From positions 115,224 to 179,223 of the forward strand of contig NZ_CAXPMC010000003.1 of assembly GCF_964218355.1 (NCBI RefSeq): 64,000 nt of DNA, given 5' to 3'. The DNA comes from Ferrovibrio sp964218355 (GTDB lineage: Bacteria; Pseudomonadota; Alphaproteobacteria; Ferrovibrionales; Ferrovibrionaceae). Every line of letters starts with the position of its first letter. Positions within the stretch are counted from its first letter, which is position 1. Shown one piece after another: positions 1 to 9,015 of the stretch. The position numbers and the translations under genes are program-made. The notes below the pieces were generated by a model that saw only the letters and a list, made by a program, of their open reading frames with translations, was not told the origin of the DNA and made no database searches.

Positions 1-1192
1 CGTGGATCACCTTCGGATTCTGCCGTTCCTGGCGGGTCATCGAACCGATGATCGCCTCCTGGCGCTTCAGCAGGGTTTCGTCGAGATTGGCATTCGCCAT
101 CTGCTGCTTGATCTTGCCGACCCCGGGCAGCAGGTTCATCACGCCCGACATGCCGCCCATCTTGCGCAGCTGCTGCAGCTGCTTGGCCATGTCCTCGAGG
201 TCGAACTGGCCCTTCTGCATGCGGGCGGCCAGCCGCTCGGCTTCTTCCTTCTCGATCGTCTCGGCGGCCTTCTCGACCAGCGACACGATGTCGCCCATGC
301 CGAGGATGCGCTGGGCGATGCGCTCCGGATGAAAGCTCTCGAGCGCGTCGGTCTTCTCGCCGACGCCGATCAGCTTGATCGGCCGGCCGGTGACGGCGCG
401 CATGCTGAGCGCGGCGCCGCCGCGGCCGTCGCCATCGACGCGGGTCAGCACGATGCCGGTGACGCCGACCCGCTCGTTGAAGCTTTTCGCGACGTTGACG
501 GCATCCTGGCCGGTCAGCGCGTCGGCCACCAGCAGCGTCTCGTGCGGCTGTACGGCATCGCGCACCGCAGCCACTTCCAGCATCAGCGTCTCGTCGACAT
601 GCAGGCGGCCGGCGGTGTCCAGCATCAGCACGTCATAGCCGCCGAGCTTCGCTGCCTGCAGGGCGCGCCTGGCGATATCCACCGGCATCTGGCCGGCAAC
701 GATCGGCAGCGTCGGGATGCCGGTCTGCTCGCCGAGAATCTTCAGCTGCTCCTGCGCGGCCGGGCGATAGACGTCGAGCGACGCCATCAGCACCTTCTTG
801 CGGTCCCTGTTCTGCAGGCGCAGGGCGATCTTGGCGGTCGAGGTGGTCTTGCCCGAACCCTGCAGGCCGACCATCAGCACCGGCACCGGCGGCACGGCAT
901 TCAGGCTGATTTCCGCGCCCTCGCCGGCACCGCCCAGCATCTCGACCAGGTGGTCGTGGACGATCTTGATGACCATCTGGCCCGGAGTCACCGAGCGCAG
1001 CACTTCCTGGCCGACGGCCCTGGACTTCACACCATCGATGAAAGTCTTGACGACAGGGAGCGCAACATCGGCTTCCAGCAGGGCGACGCGAACCTCGCGC
1101 AGGGCTTCCGAGACGTCGGATTCCGTCAGCGCGCCGCGCTTGCGCAGCCGCTCGAAAACCTCGCCCAGTTTGCCGCTCAGAGATTCGAACAT
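1..1192 (-). CDS. ffh: Signal recognition particle protein Ffh (3'-truncated by window edge)
   Basis: SRP54-type GTPase that binds signal peptides of nascent membrane proteins and, with the SRP RNA and FtsY, delivers ribosomes to the inner membrane. The ATG at 1192 begins MFESLSGKLGEVF. The N domain is followed by the G domain with GLQGSGKTT (about residues 109-117), DTAGRL (192-197) and TRVDGD (250-255), then the start of the methionine-rich M domain. About 397 residues are visible; the family runs about 450-500, so the end of the M domain lies outside the window. The matching SRP RNA gene is at 11095-11190. The 141 bp upstream separates it from a receiver gene on the same strand and probably holds its promoter. 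Confidence 0.95.
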   Translation of the reverse strand, partial: MFESLSGKLGEVFERLRKRGALTESDVSEALREVRVALLEADVALPVVKTFIDGVKSRAVGQEVLRSVTPGQMVIKIVHDHLVEMLGGAGEGAEISLNAVPPVPVLMVGLQGSGKTTSTAKIALRLQNRDRKKVLMASLDVYRPAAQEQLKILGEQTGIPTLPIVAGQMPVDIARRALQAAKLGGYDVLMLDTAGRLHVDETLMLEVAAVRDAVQPHETLLVADALTGQDAVNVAKSFNERVGVTGIVLTRVDGDGRGGAALSMRAVTGRPIKLIGVGEKTDALESFHPERIAQRILGMGDIVSLVEKAAETIEKEEAERLAARMQKGQFDLEDMAKQLQQLRKMGGMSGVMNLLPGVGKIKQQMANANLDETLLKRQEAIIGSMTRQERQNPKVIH

Positions 1193-1333
1193 GCCGACCC
1201 TGATGATGTTGCCGATGGTCCAAAGCAATTCGGCGCCCGTGCGCGACACTCGCGGACGGACGACGATCCTCGGACCGGATTCAGGCTCCCGAAATGGAAA
1301 GCGGGCGGAATAAAGCGGTTTGGGCCGCGGAAG

Positions 1334-1750
1334 TCAAGGCTGCCCGGCAGGGGCTCCGGGCGCCAGCCTGCGGATCAGTTCGACCAGTTTCCGGGGATCC
1401 AGCGGCTTCACCAGCATCTCGGTCATCCCGGAAGACAGGCATTCACGGCGCACCTCGGGGCCGTCGGCAGCCGTCATGCCGATGATCGGCACCTTTATGC
1501 CGCGCGCCCCGCCGACCAGGCGGATTTCCTGGGCCGCCTTGATGCCATTCAGGTTCGGCATGCGAACATCCATGAGAATCAATGAGATGTCCTGGTTTTC
1601 GAAGAACATGCCGACCGCCTCGCGGCCGGAACCGGCAAAAACCGGATGAAATCCCAGGGCCGTCAGCAGTTTTTCAAGGGCGGCCCGGCCGGCCTGGGAA
1701 TCCTCGGCCACCAGCACCGTCCGGGACGGTTTTTTCGTCTCTATACCCAT
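1334..1750 (-). CDS. Single-domain response regulator (CheY-like)
   Basis: Stand-alone receiver domain of 138 residues with no output domain. It has the acidic pair E16/D17, phospho-acceptor D61 (in LILMDVRMPN), T93 and K115, all the residues needed for phosphorylation. I chose the ATG at 1750 because GGGGAC lies just upstream; an in-frame GTG at 1786 would add 12 residues. It sits between a DUF3108 gene and ffh on the same strand, with no kinase beside it, so its partner is unknown. It may act by protein contact or as a phosphate sink. Confidence 0.85.
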   Translation of the reverse strand: MGIETKKPSRTVLVAEDSQAGRAALEKLLTALGFHPVFAGSGREAVGMFFENQDISLILMDVRMPNLNGIKAAQEIRLVGGARGIKVPIIGMTAADGPEVRRECLSSGMTEMLVKPLDPRKLVELIRRLAPGAPAGQP

Positions 1751-1804
1751 GATGTCCCCGGTCTGCCTTCCGGCGGCCAGTATCACGGCTCTGCGGCCGT
1801 CCGG

Positions 1805-2779
1805 CTAGGGGGTGATTTCCCGCTGCAGTTCGGCGCGGATCGGTGCCAGCGCCTCCAGCCAGGTGCGGCCGTTCAGGCGGGCGCCGGCAATCCAGCCTTC
1901 CGCGCTGCCGAGCCGGAAGGCGGTATCGATCTGCACCGGCAGCCAGGCGTCGATGCCCGGCGGCCGCACCAGCCAGATGCGGGTCGGGCGCTCCGGCGGC
2001 CTGGTGTCGGCGGTGCCGTCCTTGCGGCTGTAACCGGCCACCGGCTCGAAGCGGATGCTGCATTCATAGGCGGGGCCGGCATAGGCGGTGCGGTCGCGCG
2101 GGGCCACCTGGGCCGGGCCGACCGGGCTGTAATGCAGGTTATAGCGCCGCCGGCCGTCGAAAATCGCGTCGCTGCCCGTACACGGCGGCGTTGCGCCGCC
2201 CTGCAGGACACGGGCAACGATGGCCGTGGTGGGGTCGAGGGTGTTGCGTTTCAGCGCATCGGGCACCGGTTCGCGGTCATCCTCGTCCAGCGGCGGCTGG
2301 ATGACGGCCGACGGCATGCCGTCGGCATCCCAGGTGATCCGTGTCGAGCGCTTGGACCAGCTGCCATCGCTGTCGCTGCCGTAGCGCACCGGGATCACGC
2401 GGCCATCGCGCAATTCGGCGGCCGCATAGCCGGTCAGTTCGAAGCTTATCATGAAATCGAGCGGTCCGAAGGTGCGCATGGCGGTATCGACATGCACCGC
2501 ATCCGCCTCGCGCCGCATCGTCACCTTGATGTCGAAGGCCTTGGCGCCAAGCGCATAGAGGCCGAATTCCACGGAAGCGGCGGTCAGCGGCACTGCACCG
2601 GCGGGGGCGGCGGCCGGCCGGGCGCCGGGCGCAGGGCCGGGCAGGGCGGGATCGGGCTGGGGCAGAACCGCAGCCAGCCGCACGTCGGGTGCGGTTGCCT
2701 CGTCTGCCCGGGCAACGGATCCTGCCGCCATCAGGGGCAGCAGGCCAAACAGGACCGCGCTGCGCAGGATGATTCGCAT
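1805..2779 (-). CDS. DUF3108 domain protein, exported
   Basis: 324 residues. The N-terminus (MRIILRSAVLFGLLPLMAAG, cleavage likely near ARA-DE) is a Sec signal peptide, followed by a proline/alanine-rich linker to about residue 65. The rest matches the beta-rich DUF3108 layout: an opening strand around EFGLYALGAKAFDI, a central DPTTAI segment and a YECSIRFEPVAGY strand. The family is periplasmic and of unknown biochemistry. It lies 55 bp before the receiver gene and 98 bp after an unknown gene, all co-directional, but nothing shows a shared function. Confidence 0.8.
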   Translation of the reverse strand: MRIILRSAVLFGLLPLMAAGSVARADEATAPDVRLAAVLPQPDPALPGPAPGARPAAAPAGAVPLTAASVEFGLYALGAKAFDIKVTMRREADAVHVDTAMRTFGPLDFMISFELTGYAAAELRDGRVIPVRYGSDSDGSWSKRSTRITWDADGMPSAVIQPPLDEDDREPVPDALKRNTLDPTTAIVARVLQGGATPPCTGSDAIFDGRRRYNLHYSPVGPAQVAPRDRTAYAGPAYECSIRFEPVAGYSRKDGTADTRPPERPTRIWLVRPPGIDAWLPVQIDTAFRLGSAEGWIAGARLNGRTWLEALAPIRAELQREITP

Positions 2780-2877
2780 GGACTAAAGTCTAAGGCCGAT
2801 TCGCCAAATTGCAGAGCGATTCTGTATTCAACCTGGAATTGCGATCACCGCGATACCGGGCGGATTCCCCCGAAGGG

Positions 2878-3468
2878 TCAGCCGTTATGGCGGCCGAATT
2901 CCCGCGCCACCGCCAGCCGCAGGCCGCGCAGCAGGTCCTGGCCGGCCTGGCCCATATCGGCGCGCTGCTCGGCCCGGCGCAGGGCATAGAGGGCATCGAT
3001 CAGCAGGCCAACCAGTGCCAGATGCCGGTCTTCCGAGGGCAGGGCGCGGCGCAGCACGCTGCTCAGCAGCGCGATACCCTCGGCCAGCATCGGCCAGCCC
3101 AGCCGGGCGCAGCTTTCGGTCAGGGCATCGCAATCCTGCTGGGCATCGCCCAGGAACAGCAGGGCCGAGACCGCATCGCCGCGGGCCTGGCCGAGGCGGG
3201 CGCGCAGCAGGTCGATGCGGGCAGCAAGCGCGCTGTCCTCGCCGCTGGGTGCGGTGGCGATACCCGGCACGGCGGCCGGCAGCTCGCGGGCCGGTGCCTC
3301 GTGAGCCGATCCGTCGCCGGCCAGGCCATTGCCGACCAGTCCACTGCCGGCCAGCCCACTGCTGGCAGGGGCGCTGCCGCGGGCCAGCCGCGACAGGTCG
3401 GAACGGGCGCGCTCCAGCGCCTGCTGCGGGCGCAGGGGAGAGGACGGGATGTCGGGCCGATTCGCCAT
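2878..3468 (-). CDS. Hypothetical protein with short Gly-Leu repeats
   Basis: 196 residues, not recognised. There is no signal peptide or membrane segment. Residues about 35-55 form a low-complexity stretch with three to four five-residue units (SGLAG, SGLVG, NGLAG, DGSA). The C-terminal 110 residues are helix-rich with many Ala, Leu and Arg (ARIDLLRARLGQARGD, then ALRRAEQRADMGQAGQ), so an all-helical domain is likely. A TTGACA-N18-TATTCC promoter lies so close to the ATG at 3468 that the transcript may be nearly leaderless. It is co-directional with the DUF3108 gene 98 bp downstream. Confidence 0.6.
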   Translation of the reverse strand: MANRPDIPSSPLRPQQALERARSDLSRLARGSAPASSGLAGSGLVGNGLAGDGSAHEAPARELPAAVPGIATAPSGEDSALAARIDLLRARLGQARGDAVSALLFLGDAQQDCDALTESCARLGWPMLAEGIALLSSVLRRALPSEDRHLALVGLLIDALYALRRAEQRADMGQAGQDLLRGLRLAVAREFGRHNG

Positions 3469-3479
3469 GGTCGTTCCAT

Positions 3480-3509
3480 GGAATACGAATCCGGAGGAGT
3501 CCCTGTCAA
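3480..3509 (-). promoter_or_regulatory. Sigma-70-like promoter for the gene at 2878-3468
   Basis: On the minus strand the sequence reads TTGACA (3504-3509), an 18-bp spacer, then TATTCC (3480-3485). Transcription would begin around 3473, only about 5 nt before the ATG at 3468. A short inverted repeat, CCATGG-N5-CCATGG, overlaps the start codon. Confidence 0.5.
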
Positions 3510-3649
3510 CCGCACATGCATGACAGGGGTGCCCGTGCCCGGCGGGGCCGGCGATCTCTCCGTCCGTCCGGCCGGTGGCCTTGGCGGACCGGCTTCGTTA
3601 AGGTGCCGGAAAGCCATGTGCTGTTTCACCTGCCGGTTGCCGCTGCCTG

Positions 3650-4651
3650 ATGATGTCCCGCCGACCTGATCCCGATGCGCTCGCCGCGCGCCTGCTGCAG
3701 GGCGACCGCCGCGCACTGGCGCGGGCCATCACGCTGGTGGAATCGAGCCATCCGGACGACCGCACCGCCGCCGAAAGCCTGCTGCAGGCCATCCTGCCGG
3801 CCACCGGCCAGCAGGATGCGGGCCGGGCCATCCGCATCGGCATCTCGGGCACGCCCGGCGTCGGCAAGTCCAGTTTCATCGAACGCTTCGGCCTGTTCCT
3901 GACCGGGCAGGGCCATCGCGTCGCCGTGCTGGCGGTGGATCCCTCCTCGGCTTTGTCGGGCGGCTCGATCCTCGGCGACAAGACGCGCATGGAACAGCTG
4001 GTGCGCGAGCCCGCTGCCTTCATCCGGCCCACGCCGTCGGGCGGCTCGCTCGGTGGCGTGGCCAGGCGCACGCGCGAAGCGATGCTGCTGGTGGAAGCCG
4101 CCGGCTTCGACGTGGTGCTGGTCGAGACGGTCGGTGTCGGCCAGTCGGAAACCACCGTGGCCGAGATGGTCGATATTTTCCTGCTGCTGCTGGCGCCGGC
4201 CGGCGGCGACGACCTGCAGGGCATCAAGCGCGGCATCATGGAACTGGCCGATCTCGTCATCGTCAACAAGGCCGATGGCGAGCTGCTGCCGAAGGCGCGG
4301 CTGGCGGCGGCGGATTACCGCATGGCCCTGCATCTGATGCGGCCGCGCCATGCCGAATGGCGGCCGCAGGTGCAGCTGGTCTCGGCCCTGCTGAACGAGG
4401 GCATCGGCGAGGTGTGGACCGCAATCGGGCAGTATCGCGAAGCTCTGCAGAAGACCGGTGCCCTTGCCGCCCAGCGCCGCCACCAGGCCGAGGCCTGGCT
4501 GATGCGCGAACTGCAGGACGGCCTGCTCGACTGGCTGAAGCAGGAGCCCGCCATCGCCGGCGAGCTGCCGCGCCTGCAGAAGGCGGTCGGCAAGGGACAG
4601 ACGACGCCCAGCGCCGCCGCGCGCAAACTGCTGGAGATGCTGCGCCGATGA
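3650..4651 (+). CDS. meaB: Methylmalonyl-CoA mutase-associated GTPase MeaB
   Basis: G3E-family P-loop GTPase that guards the B12-dependent methylmalonyl-CoA mutase (or a related acyl-CoA mutase) during cofactor loading. 333 residues, normal for the family. Walker A is GISGTPGVGKSS (64-75), the switch region is ETVGVGQSE (159-167) and the base-specificity motif is NKAD (206-209). The C-terminal helical arm is complete. Two ATGs lie side by side at 3650 and 3653 and neither has a clear ribosome site. The stop overlaps the next ATG in an ATGA, so the two genes are translationally coupled. The mutase itself is not in the window. Confidence 0.92.
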   Translation: MMSRRPDPDALAARLLQGDRRALARAITLVESSHPDDRTAAESLLQAILPATGQQDAGRAIRIGISGTPGVGKSSFIERFGLFLTGQGHRVAVLAVDPSSALSGGSILGDKTRMEQLVREPAAFIRPTPSGGSLGGVARRTREAMLLVEAAGFDVVLVETVGVGQSETTVAEMVDIFLLLLAPAGGDDLQGIKRGIMELADLVIVNKADGELLPKARLAAADYRMALHLMRPRHAEWRPQVQLVSALLNEGIGEVWTAIGQYREALQKTGALAAQRRHQAEAWLMRELQDGLLDWLKQEPAIAGELPRLQKAVGKGQTTPSAAARKLLEMLRR

Positions 4652-5688
4652 CCGTTCCCCCGGATGCCCCGCCCTCCTGGCCGGTGCAGTCCGGCCGTTT
4701 CGATCTCGGCGATCTGCAGACCCTGTCGGGCGAGACGATGCCCGGCGCCTTCCTCAGCTGGAAGACCCATGGCACGCTGAACGCGGCGCGCGACAACGTG
4801 ATCCTCTACCCGACCAGCTATTCGGCGCAGCATCCCGACATCGAATGGCTGATCGGGCCCGATTTCGTGCTCGACCCGGCGCGCTGGTTCATCGTCATCC
4901 CCGACATGTTCGGCAACGGCCTGTCCTCCAGCCCGTCGAACACGCCGGCCTATCCCGCGCTGGTGACGGCGTGGGACAACGTGCAGGCCCAGCGCCGCCT
5001 GCTGTCCGAGGTGTTCGGCATCGAAAGGCTGGCCTGCGTCTACGGCTGGTCGATGGGGGCGCAGCAGGCCTATCACTGGGCGGCTTTGTTCCCCGACGAC
5101 GTGGCGCGCATCGTGGTCAATTGCGGCTCGGCCCGCACTGCCGAACATAACCGGGTGTTCCTCAAGTCGCTGATGGCCACCCTGGAGGCGGCACCCGAGC
5201 ATACCGGCAACGGCCGCTTCTCGGCGCCGCCCGCTGCCGCGATCCGCGCTTTTGGCCGCATCTATGCCGGCTGGGCGCTGAGCCAGGATTTCTACCGCGA
5301 GGGGCTGCATCTCTCGGCGCTCGGCGCGCCCGATCTCGAGACTTTCCTGCGCACCGACTGGGAAGAGCGCTATGCGCGCCGCGATGCCGCCGACCTCTAC
5401 GCCCAGCTGCGCTGCTGGGAGGCGGGCGACATCAGCGCCAACCCGCTCTATGACGGCGACTTCGTCGCCGCCCTGCGGGCGATCCGCGCCCGCGTGCTGC
5501 TGCTGCCGGGCGCCACCGACCTGTATTTCCGCGTCGCCGACAACGAGGCCGAGATGGCCAATCTCGGCCGCGCCGAACTTCTGCCGATCCCCAGCATCTG
5601 GGGCCACCGCGCCGGCAATCCGGTGCAGAATCCGGAAGACACGGCGTTCCTGCGCGACAACGTGCGCCGCTGGCTGGATCTGGACTAG
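4648..5688 (+). CDS. Alpha/beta-fold hydrolase, homoserine acetyltransferase-like superfamily
   Basis: 346 residues from the ATG at 4648, overlapping the meaB stop by 4 bp. The nucleophile elbow is GWSMGAQQ (Ser135); the acid is probably the Asp in PGATDLYF, and the base the His in GHRAGNP near the C-terminus. It resembles the MetX superfamily but is shorter, lacks MetX's substrate-site sequences, and a true metX is present at 16351-17571. A hydrolase or acyltransferase acting with the acyl-CoA metabolism implied by meaB is an inference from coupling; the substrate is unknown. Confidence 0.8.
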   Translation: MTVPPDAPPSWPVQSGRFDLGDLQTLSGETMPGAFLSWKTHGTLNAARDNVILYPTSYSAQHPDIEWLIGPDFVLDPARWFIVIPDMFGNGLSSSPSNTPAYPALVTAWDNVQAQRRLLSEVFGIERLACVYGWSMGAQQAYHWAALFPDDVARIVVNCGSARTAEHNRVFLKSLMATLEAAPEHTGNGRFSAPPAAAIRAFGRIYAGWALSQDFYREGLHLSALGAPDLETFLRTDWEERYARRDAADLYAQLRCWEAGDISANPLYDGDFVAALRAIRARVLLLPGATDLYFRVADNEAEMANLGRAELLPIPSIWGHRAGNPVQNPEDTAFLRDNVRRWLDLD

Positions 5689-5694
5689 GCGGGC

Positions 5695-6132
5695 TTACGC
5701 CTCCAGCACCGGCGTCGTGTTCGGCACCACCGGATCGATGGCGCCGGCGCCCTCGCCGGTGCCGCGCGGCAGCACGGCGCCGTTGATCGGCAGGGCCGGG
5801 CCCAGCCACAGGGCATTCGACAGGTGGTCGTCATACTGGTGGCCGGTATTCGGGTGCACGAGGATGCTGAGGCCCCGCCGGTTCAGCATCAGCCAGGGCA
5901 CCAGCCGGGCGAAATCCGCGACGTCGAAGGCCACCTGGTACATCGGCGAGGCATGGGGCCCGACCGGGCGGTCATGCCAGCGGCCGAGCATCACGGCGAA
6001 GCGTTCGGCCATGCGGTCGCGCAGCCAGGCCGCCGTCTCCCGCTCCGCCGGGCCATCGAAATAGACATGGGCATGGTAGCTGGCGATGGCCGCAACCGGG
6101 CGCGGCGCGGCGGTGTCTGGCAGCCGGTTCAT
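5695..6132 (-). CDS. DOPA 4,5-dioxygenase family protein
   Basis: 145 residues, matching the small bacterial Dopa_DODA family related to the plant and fungal extradiol cleavage enzymes. Near the start is the YHAHVYFDGPAERETA block with the metal-site histidines; the centre has GPHASPMYQVAF, and the C-terminal part has ILVHPNTGHQYDDH with further His residues. The family opens catechol rings or is of unknown role. It ends 6 bp past the convergent hydrolase stop and is divergent from the hybrid kinase at 6321. No partner pathway is visible. Confidence 0.8.
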   Translation of the reverse strand: MNRLPDTAAPRPVAAIASYHAHVYFDGPAERETAAWLRDRMAERFAVMLGRWHDRPVGPHASPMYQVAFDVADFARLVPWLMLNRRGLSILVHPNTGHQYDDHLSNALWLGPALPINGAVLPRGTGEGAGAIDPVVPNTTPVLEA

Positions 6133-6320
6133 GCCTGAATTTCCCTCTTCGGTGGTGATTTGTTGCGGTAACGTCGCCGCCGGGTATGGATTTGGCCGGC
6201 GGTTCCGGGCAATCCTAGGGCAAAGACACCGACAGGCAAGGGACCCGGCAGGGTCCCGGCCGGAAGCGGCAACGACAGGCGGGATGGGGGCATGACCGTT
6301 TGCAGGAAGGACGGGCGGCC

Positions 6321-8600
6321 GTGAACGGAGGCGCAGGAAGCGCGGCGCCGGCCGCGCCTGCGCCGCGCCATGGCGCGCTGGCGCGGCTGGTCGATGGCTT
6401 CGTGCCGCCGGCGGTGCTGCGCGGGCAGGACCCGCGCCTGCTGCACCGCTATCGCAGCATCGTGCAGCTGACGCTGTCGGTCTGCCTCGCGGCGCTGCTG
6501 ATCCCGCCCTACCTGCTGATCCGCTCCGGGCTGAACGGCTGGGAGATCGCCGGCTTCGTCTCGATGATCGGCGGGCCGCTGGCGGGCGCGCTGCTGATCC
6601 GCTTCACCGGCAGCATCCCCTTTGCCATCGGATTCATGGCCCTCAATGGCGGGCTCGGCAACACCATCCTCACGCTGGGCACCGGCGGTCTCGCGTCCAG
6701 CTTCGCCCTGTTCAGCGTGCTGGGCCTGGCGCTAACCATGCTGACCAGCAACGGCCGGGTGATCGCCTGGGTGGCGGCGATGGCATCGATGAACTTCATC
6801 GTCGTGCTGGTCTGCCATCTGGGCGGCTGGGTGCCGCCCTTTGCGGTGCCGGCGCAGGAGCAGATCCTGCTGCATTTCCTCTGCCTGATGTTCGCCGTGC
6901 TGCTGATGGCGCGCTCGGCGATCGCCTCGCTGGCCGCCCGCACCAAGGCGCGCCGGGCGCTGCAGGATGCCAAGCAGCAGGCGGAAGCGGCGACGCGGGC
7001 GAAATCCGAATTCCTCGCCATGATGAGCCACGAGATCCGCACGCCGATGAACGGCGTGCTCGGCCTGACCCGGCTGCTGCTGCGCACGCGGCTGGACGAG
7101 GAGCAGAAGAATCTCGCCGATACGGCATTGCAGTCAGGCGAGGCGCTGCTGGCGATCCTCAACGACATCCTCGATTTCTCCAAGCTGGAAGCCGGCCGCA
7201 TCGACCTCGAGGAGATCAGCTACGACCTGCCGGGGCAGATCGCGTCGGCGCTGGCACTGGTCGAGGTGCGGGCGGCCGAGAAAAGCCTGATCCTGCGCCG
7301 GGATATCGATCCGGATCTGCCGCATTTCGTGCGCGGCGATCCGGGGCGGCTGCGCCAGGTGCTGCTGAACCTGCTGTCGAATGCCGTGAAATTCACCGAA
7401 CGCGGCTCGGTCACCCTGTCGGTGCAGGCCGAAGCCGGCGGCATGATACGCTTTGCCGTGCGCGATACCGGCATCGGCATTGCGCCGGAACAGGCCGGGC
7501 GGCTGTTCCAGCGCTTCTCGCAGGCGGATTCCTCGATCACCCGCCGCTTCGGCGGCACCGGCCTCGGCCTCGCCATCTGCCGCACCCTGGTCCAGGCGAT
7601 GGATGGCGAGATCGGCGTCGACAGCTGGCCCGGCGAGGGCAGCGCCTTCTGGTTCCGCCTGCCGCTGCCCGATGCCCCGGCACCGGCGGCCGGCACGGTG
7701 ACGGAGCGGCCGCCGCTGCCGCCTTTGCGCATCCTGATCGCCGAGGACAACCCGGTGAACCAGAAGGTGCTGGGCGGCCTGCTGGCCGGCATGGTGAAAC
7801 CCGGCGAGAGCCATGTGATCGATTATGTCGAGGACGGCATCGCCGCAGTGGAAGCCGTGCAGGCCGGTGCCTACGACCTGCTGCTGACCGACATCCACAT
7901 GCCGCGGCTGGACGGGCTGCGTGCAACCCGGGCGATCCGCGCCCTGCCGCCGCCGCAGAATGCCGTGAAGATCATCGCGGTAACCTCCAGCATTGGCGCC
8001 GACCGCATCCGCGACTGCCTCGAAACCGGCATGGACGATTATGTCGGCAAGCCGGTCAACCCGGATCTGCTGGACCTGGCGGTGCGCCGCGCGCTGGCCC
8101 TACCCGGTGCGCTGGCCGAGGATGCGGAACTGGCGGCGCTGGCGGCAACCGAGGATCCGGCGGCGCCCCATATCGGCCCCGACCATGACGGGGCGGCCCT
8201 GCAGGAGCTGTTCGACACCTTCGGACGCGACGGGCTTGGCGAGCTGGTGGAAACCTTTTATCGGGTGGCGGCCGATCTGCGGCAGGGCTTGGACGAGGCG
8301 GCGGCCGCAGGCGATGCGCCGCGGCTGGCGGCGCTGGCGCACAAGCTGCGCGGCGGCGCCGGCAGCCTCGGCCTGCGCCGGCTGCTGCACACCGCCCGGC
8401 GCATCGAGATCCTGGCGCGCGGCGGCGAGGCGGCCCAGGCCGCGGCCCTGCTCGGCCTGCTGCAGGCCGATCTCGATGCCGGCTGCACCTGGCTGCGCCT
8501 GCAGGCGGCGACGGGCATCGCGGCGGCAGGTATCGCCGAGACAGGGAATGCCACGGCAGATGGCAGTGCGGGAGAAAGCGGGGACGGAGCACGGCAATGA
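6321..8600 (+). CDS. Membrane hybrid sensor histidine kinase (HisKA-HATPase-REC-HPt)
   Basis: 759 residues from a GTG at 6321, chosen because AGGAAGG lies at 6304-6310; a TTG at 6300 is also in frame. Order: five or six membrane helices (about residues 50-200) with no large periplasmic loop, a short coiled linker, HisKA with MSHEIRTPMNG (His237), HATPase_c with N and G boxes (NLLSNAVKFTE, DTGIGI, FGGTGLGLAI), a receiver domain (Asp524 in LLLTDIHMPR) and an Hpt domain (AHKLRGGAGSLG, His674). This is a complete internal His-Asp-His relay that could pass phosphate to the CheY-like protein encoded next, whose ATG overlaps its stop. Confidence 0.9.
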   Translation: MNGGAGSAAPAAPAPRHGALARLVDGFVPPAVLRGQDPRLLHRYRSIVQLTLSVCLAALLIPPYLLIRSGLNGWEIAGFVSMIGGPLAGALLIRFTGSIPFAIGFMALNGGLGNTILTLGTGGLASSFALFSVLGLALTMLTSNGRVIAWVAAMASMNFIVVLVCHLGGWVPPFAVPAQEQILLHFLCLMFAVLLMARSAIASLAARTKARRALQDAKQQAEAATRAKSEFLAMMSHEIRTPMNGVLGLTRLLLRTRLDEEQKNLADTALQSGEALLAILNDILDFSKLEAGRIDLEEISYDLPGQIASALALVEVRAAEKSLILRRDIDPDLPHFVRGDPGRLRQVLLNLLSNAVKFTERGSVTLSVQAEAGGMIRFAVRDTGIGIAPEQAGRLFQRFSQADSSITRRFGGTGLGLAICRTLVQAMDGEIGVDSWPGEGSAFWFRLPLPDAPAPAAGTVTERPPLPPLRILIAEDNPVNQKVLGGLLAGMVKPGESHVIDYVEDGIAAVEAVQAGAYDLLLTDIHMPRLDGLRATRAIRALPPPQNAVKIIAVTSSIGADRIRDCLETGMDDYVGKPVNPDLLDLAVRRALALPGALAEDAELAALAATEDPAAPHIGPDHDGAALQELFDTFGRDGLGELVETFYRVAADLRQGLDEAAAAGDAPRLAALAHKLRGGAGSLGLRRLLHTARRIEILARGGEAAQAAALLGLLQADLDAGCTWLRLQAATGIAAAGIAETGNATADGSAGESGDGARQ

Positions 8601-8989
8601 CAGCGTTCAAGGATTTGTGGGTGATGCTGGTGGAGGATGACCTCTATTCCCAGCGGATGACGCAGATGATGCTGCGGCAGTTCGGCATCGAGCGGCTGGT
8701 GGTGGCGGGTGACGGCGAGAAGGCGAAGGAGCAGTTCGACGAAGCGCGCGGCCAGTTCGACCTGATCGTGTCGGACTGGAACCTGCCGGTTTCCAGCGGG
8801 CTGGAGCTGCTCAAGCATGTCCGCGACGCGAAGACGAAAACCCGCTTCCTGATGCTGACCAGCAATGCCGGCCGCGATTTCGTGTTGCAGGCGCGAACCC
8901 ACGAGGTGGATGCCTATATCGCCAAGCCCTTCTCGGCCACCCAGCTGAAGCAGAAGATTCAGGGGCTGTTCGGCATCCGCGATTTCTGA
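8597..8989 (+). CDS. CheY-like response regulator, partner of the hybrid kinase
   Basis: 130 residues. Receiver domain with the acid pair at 14-15, acceptor D60 (VSDWNLP), T88 and K110. The sequence around the acceptor, SDWNLPVSSGLELL, resembles CheY more than transcription-factor receivers, and there is no DNA-binding domain. The ATGA overlap with the kinase gene at 8597-8600 argues that it receives phosphate from the kinase's Hpt His674. The output is unknown; motility or a downstream relay are possible. Confidence 0.88.
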   Translation: MTAFKDLWVMLVEDDLYSQRMTQMMLRQFGIERLVVAGDGEKAKEQFDEARGQFDLIVSDWNLPVSSGLELLKHVRDAKTKTRFLMLTSNAGRDFVLQARTHEVDAYIAKPFSATQLKQKIQGLFGIRDF

Positions 8990-9015
8990 CGGCCGGCTCT
9001 GAAGGCCGGCTGTCA
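8987..9015. terminator. Convergent hairpin enclosing two stop codons
   Basis: An inverted repeat runs from the TGA of the response regulator (8987-8989) to the TGA of the opposing PAS_5 gene (read as TCA at 9013-9015). The outer arms are TGAC/GTCA and the inner arms GCCGGC/GCCGGC. It can fold on both strands. There is no T tract, so its strength as an intrinsic terminator is uncertain. Confidence 0.5.

Noticed and set aside
2..1585. 527-residue plus-strand ORF over ffh
   Set aside because: It is antisense to a clear Ffh coding sequence with all GTPase motifs. The translation has no recognisable domain and is rich in His, Gln and Arg, the usual look of a high-GC shadow frame.
4648..5688. Second homoserine acetyltransferase
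   Set aside because: It has the alpha/beta fold and GWSMG, but lacks MetX substrate-site sequences, and a better metX with metW is in the window.
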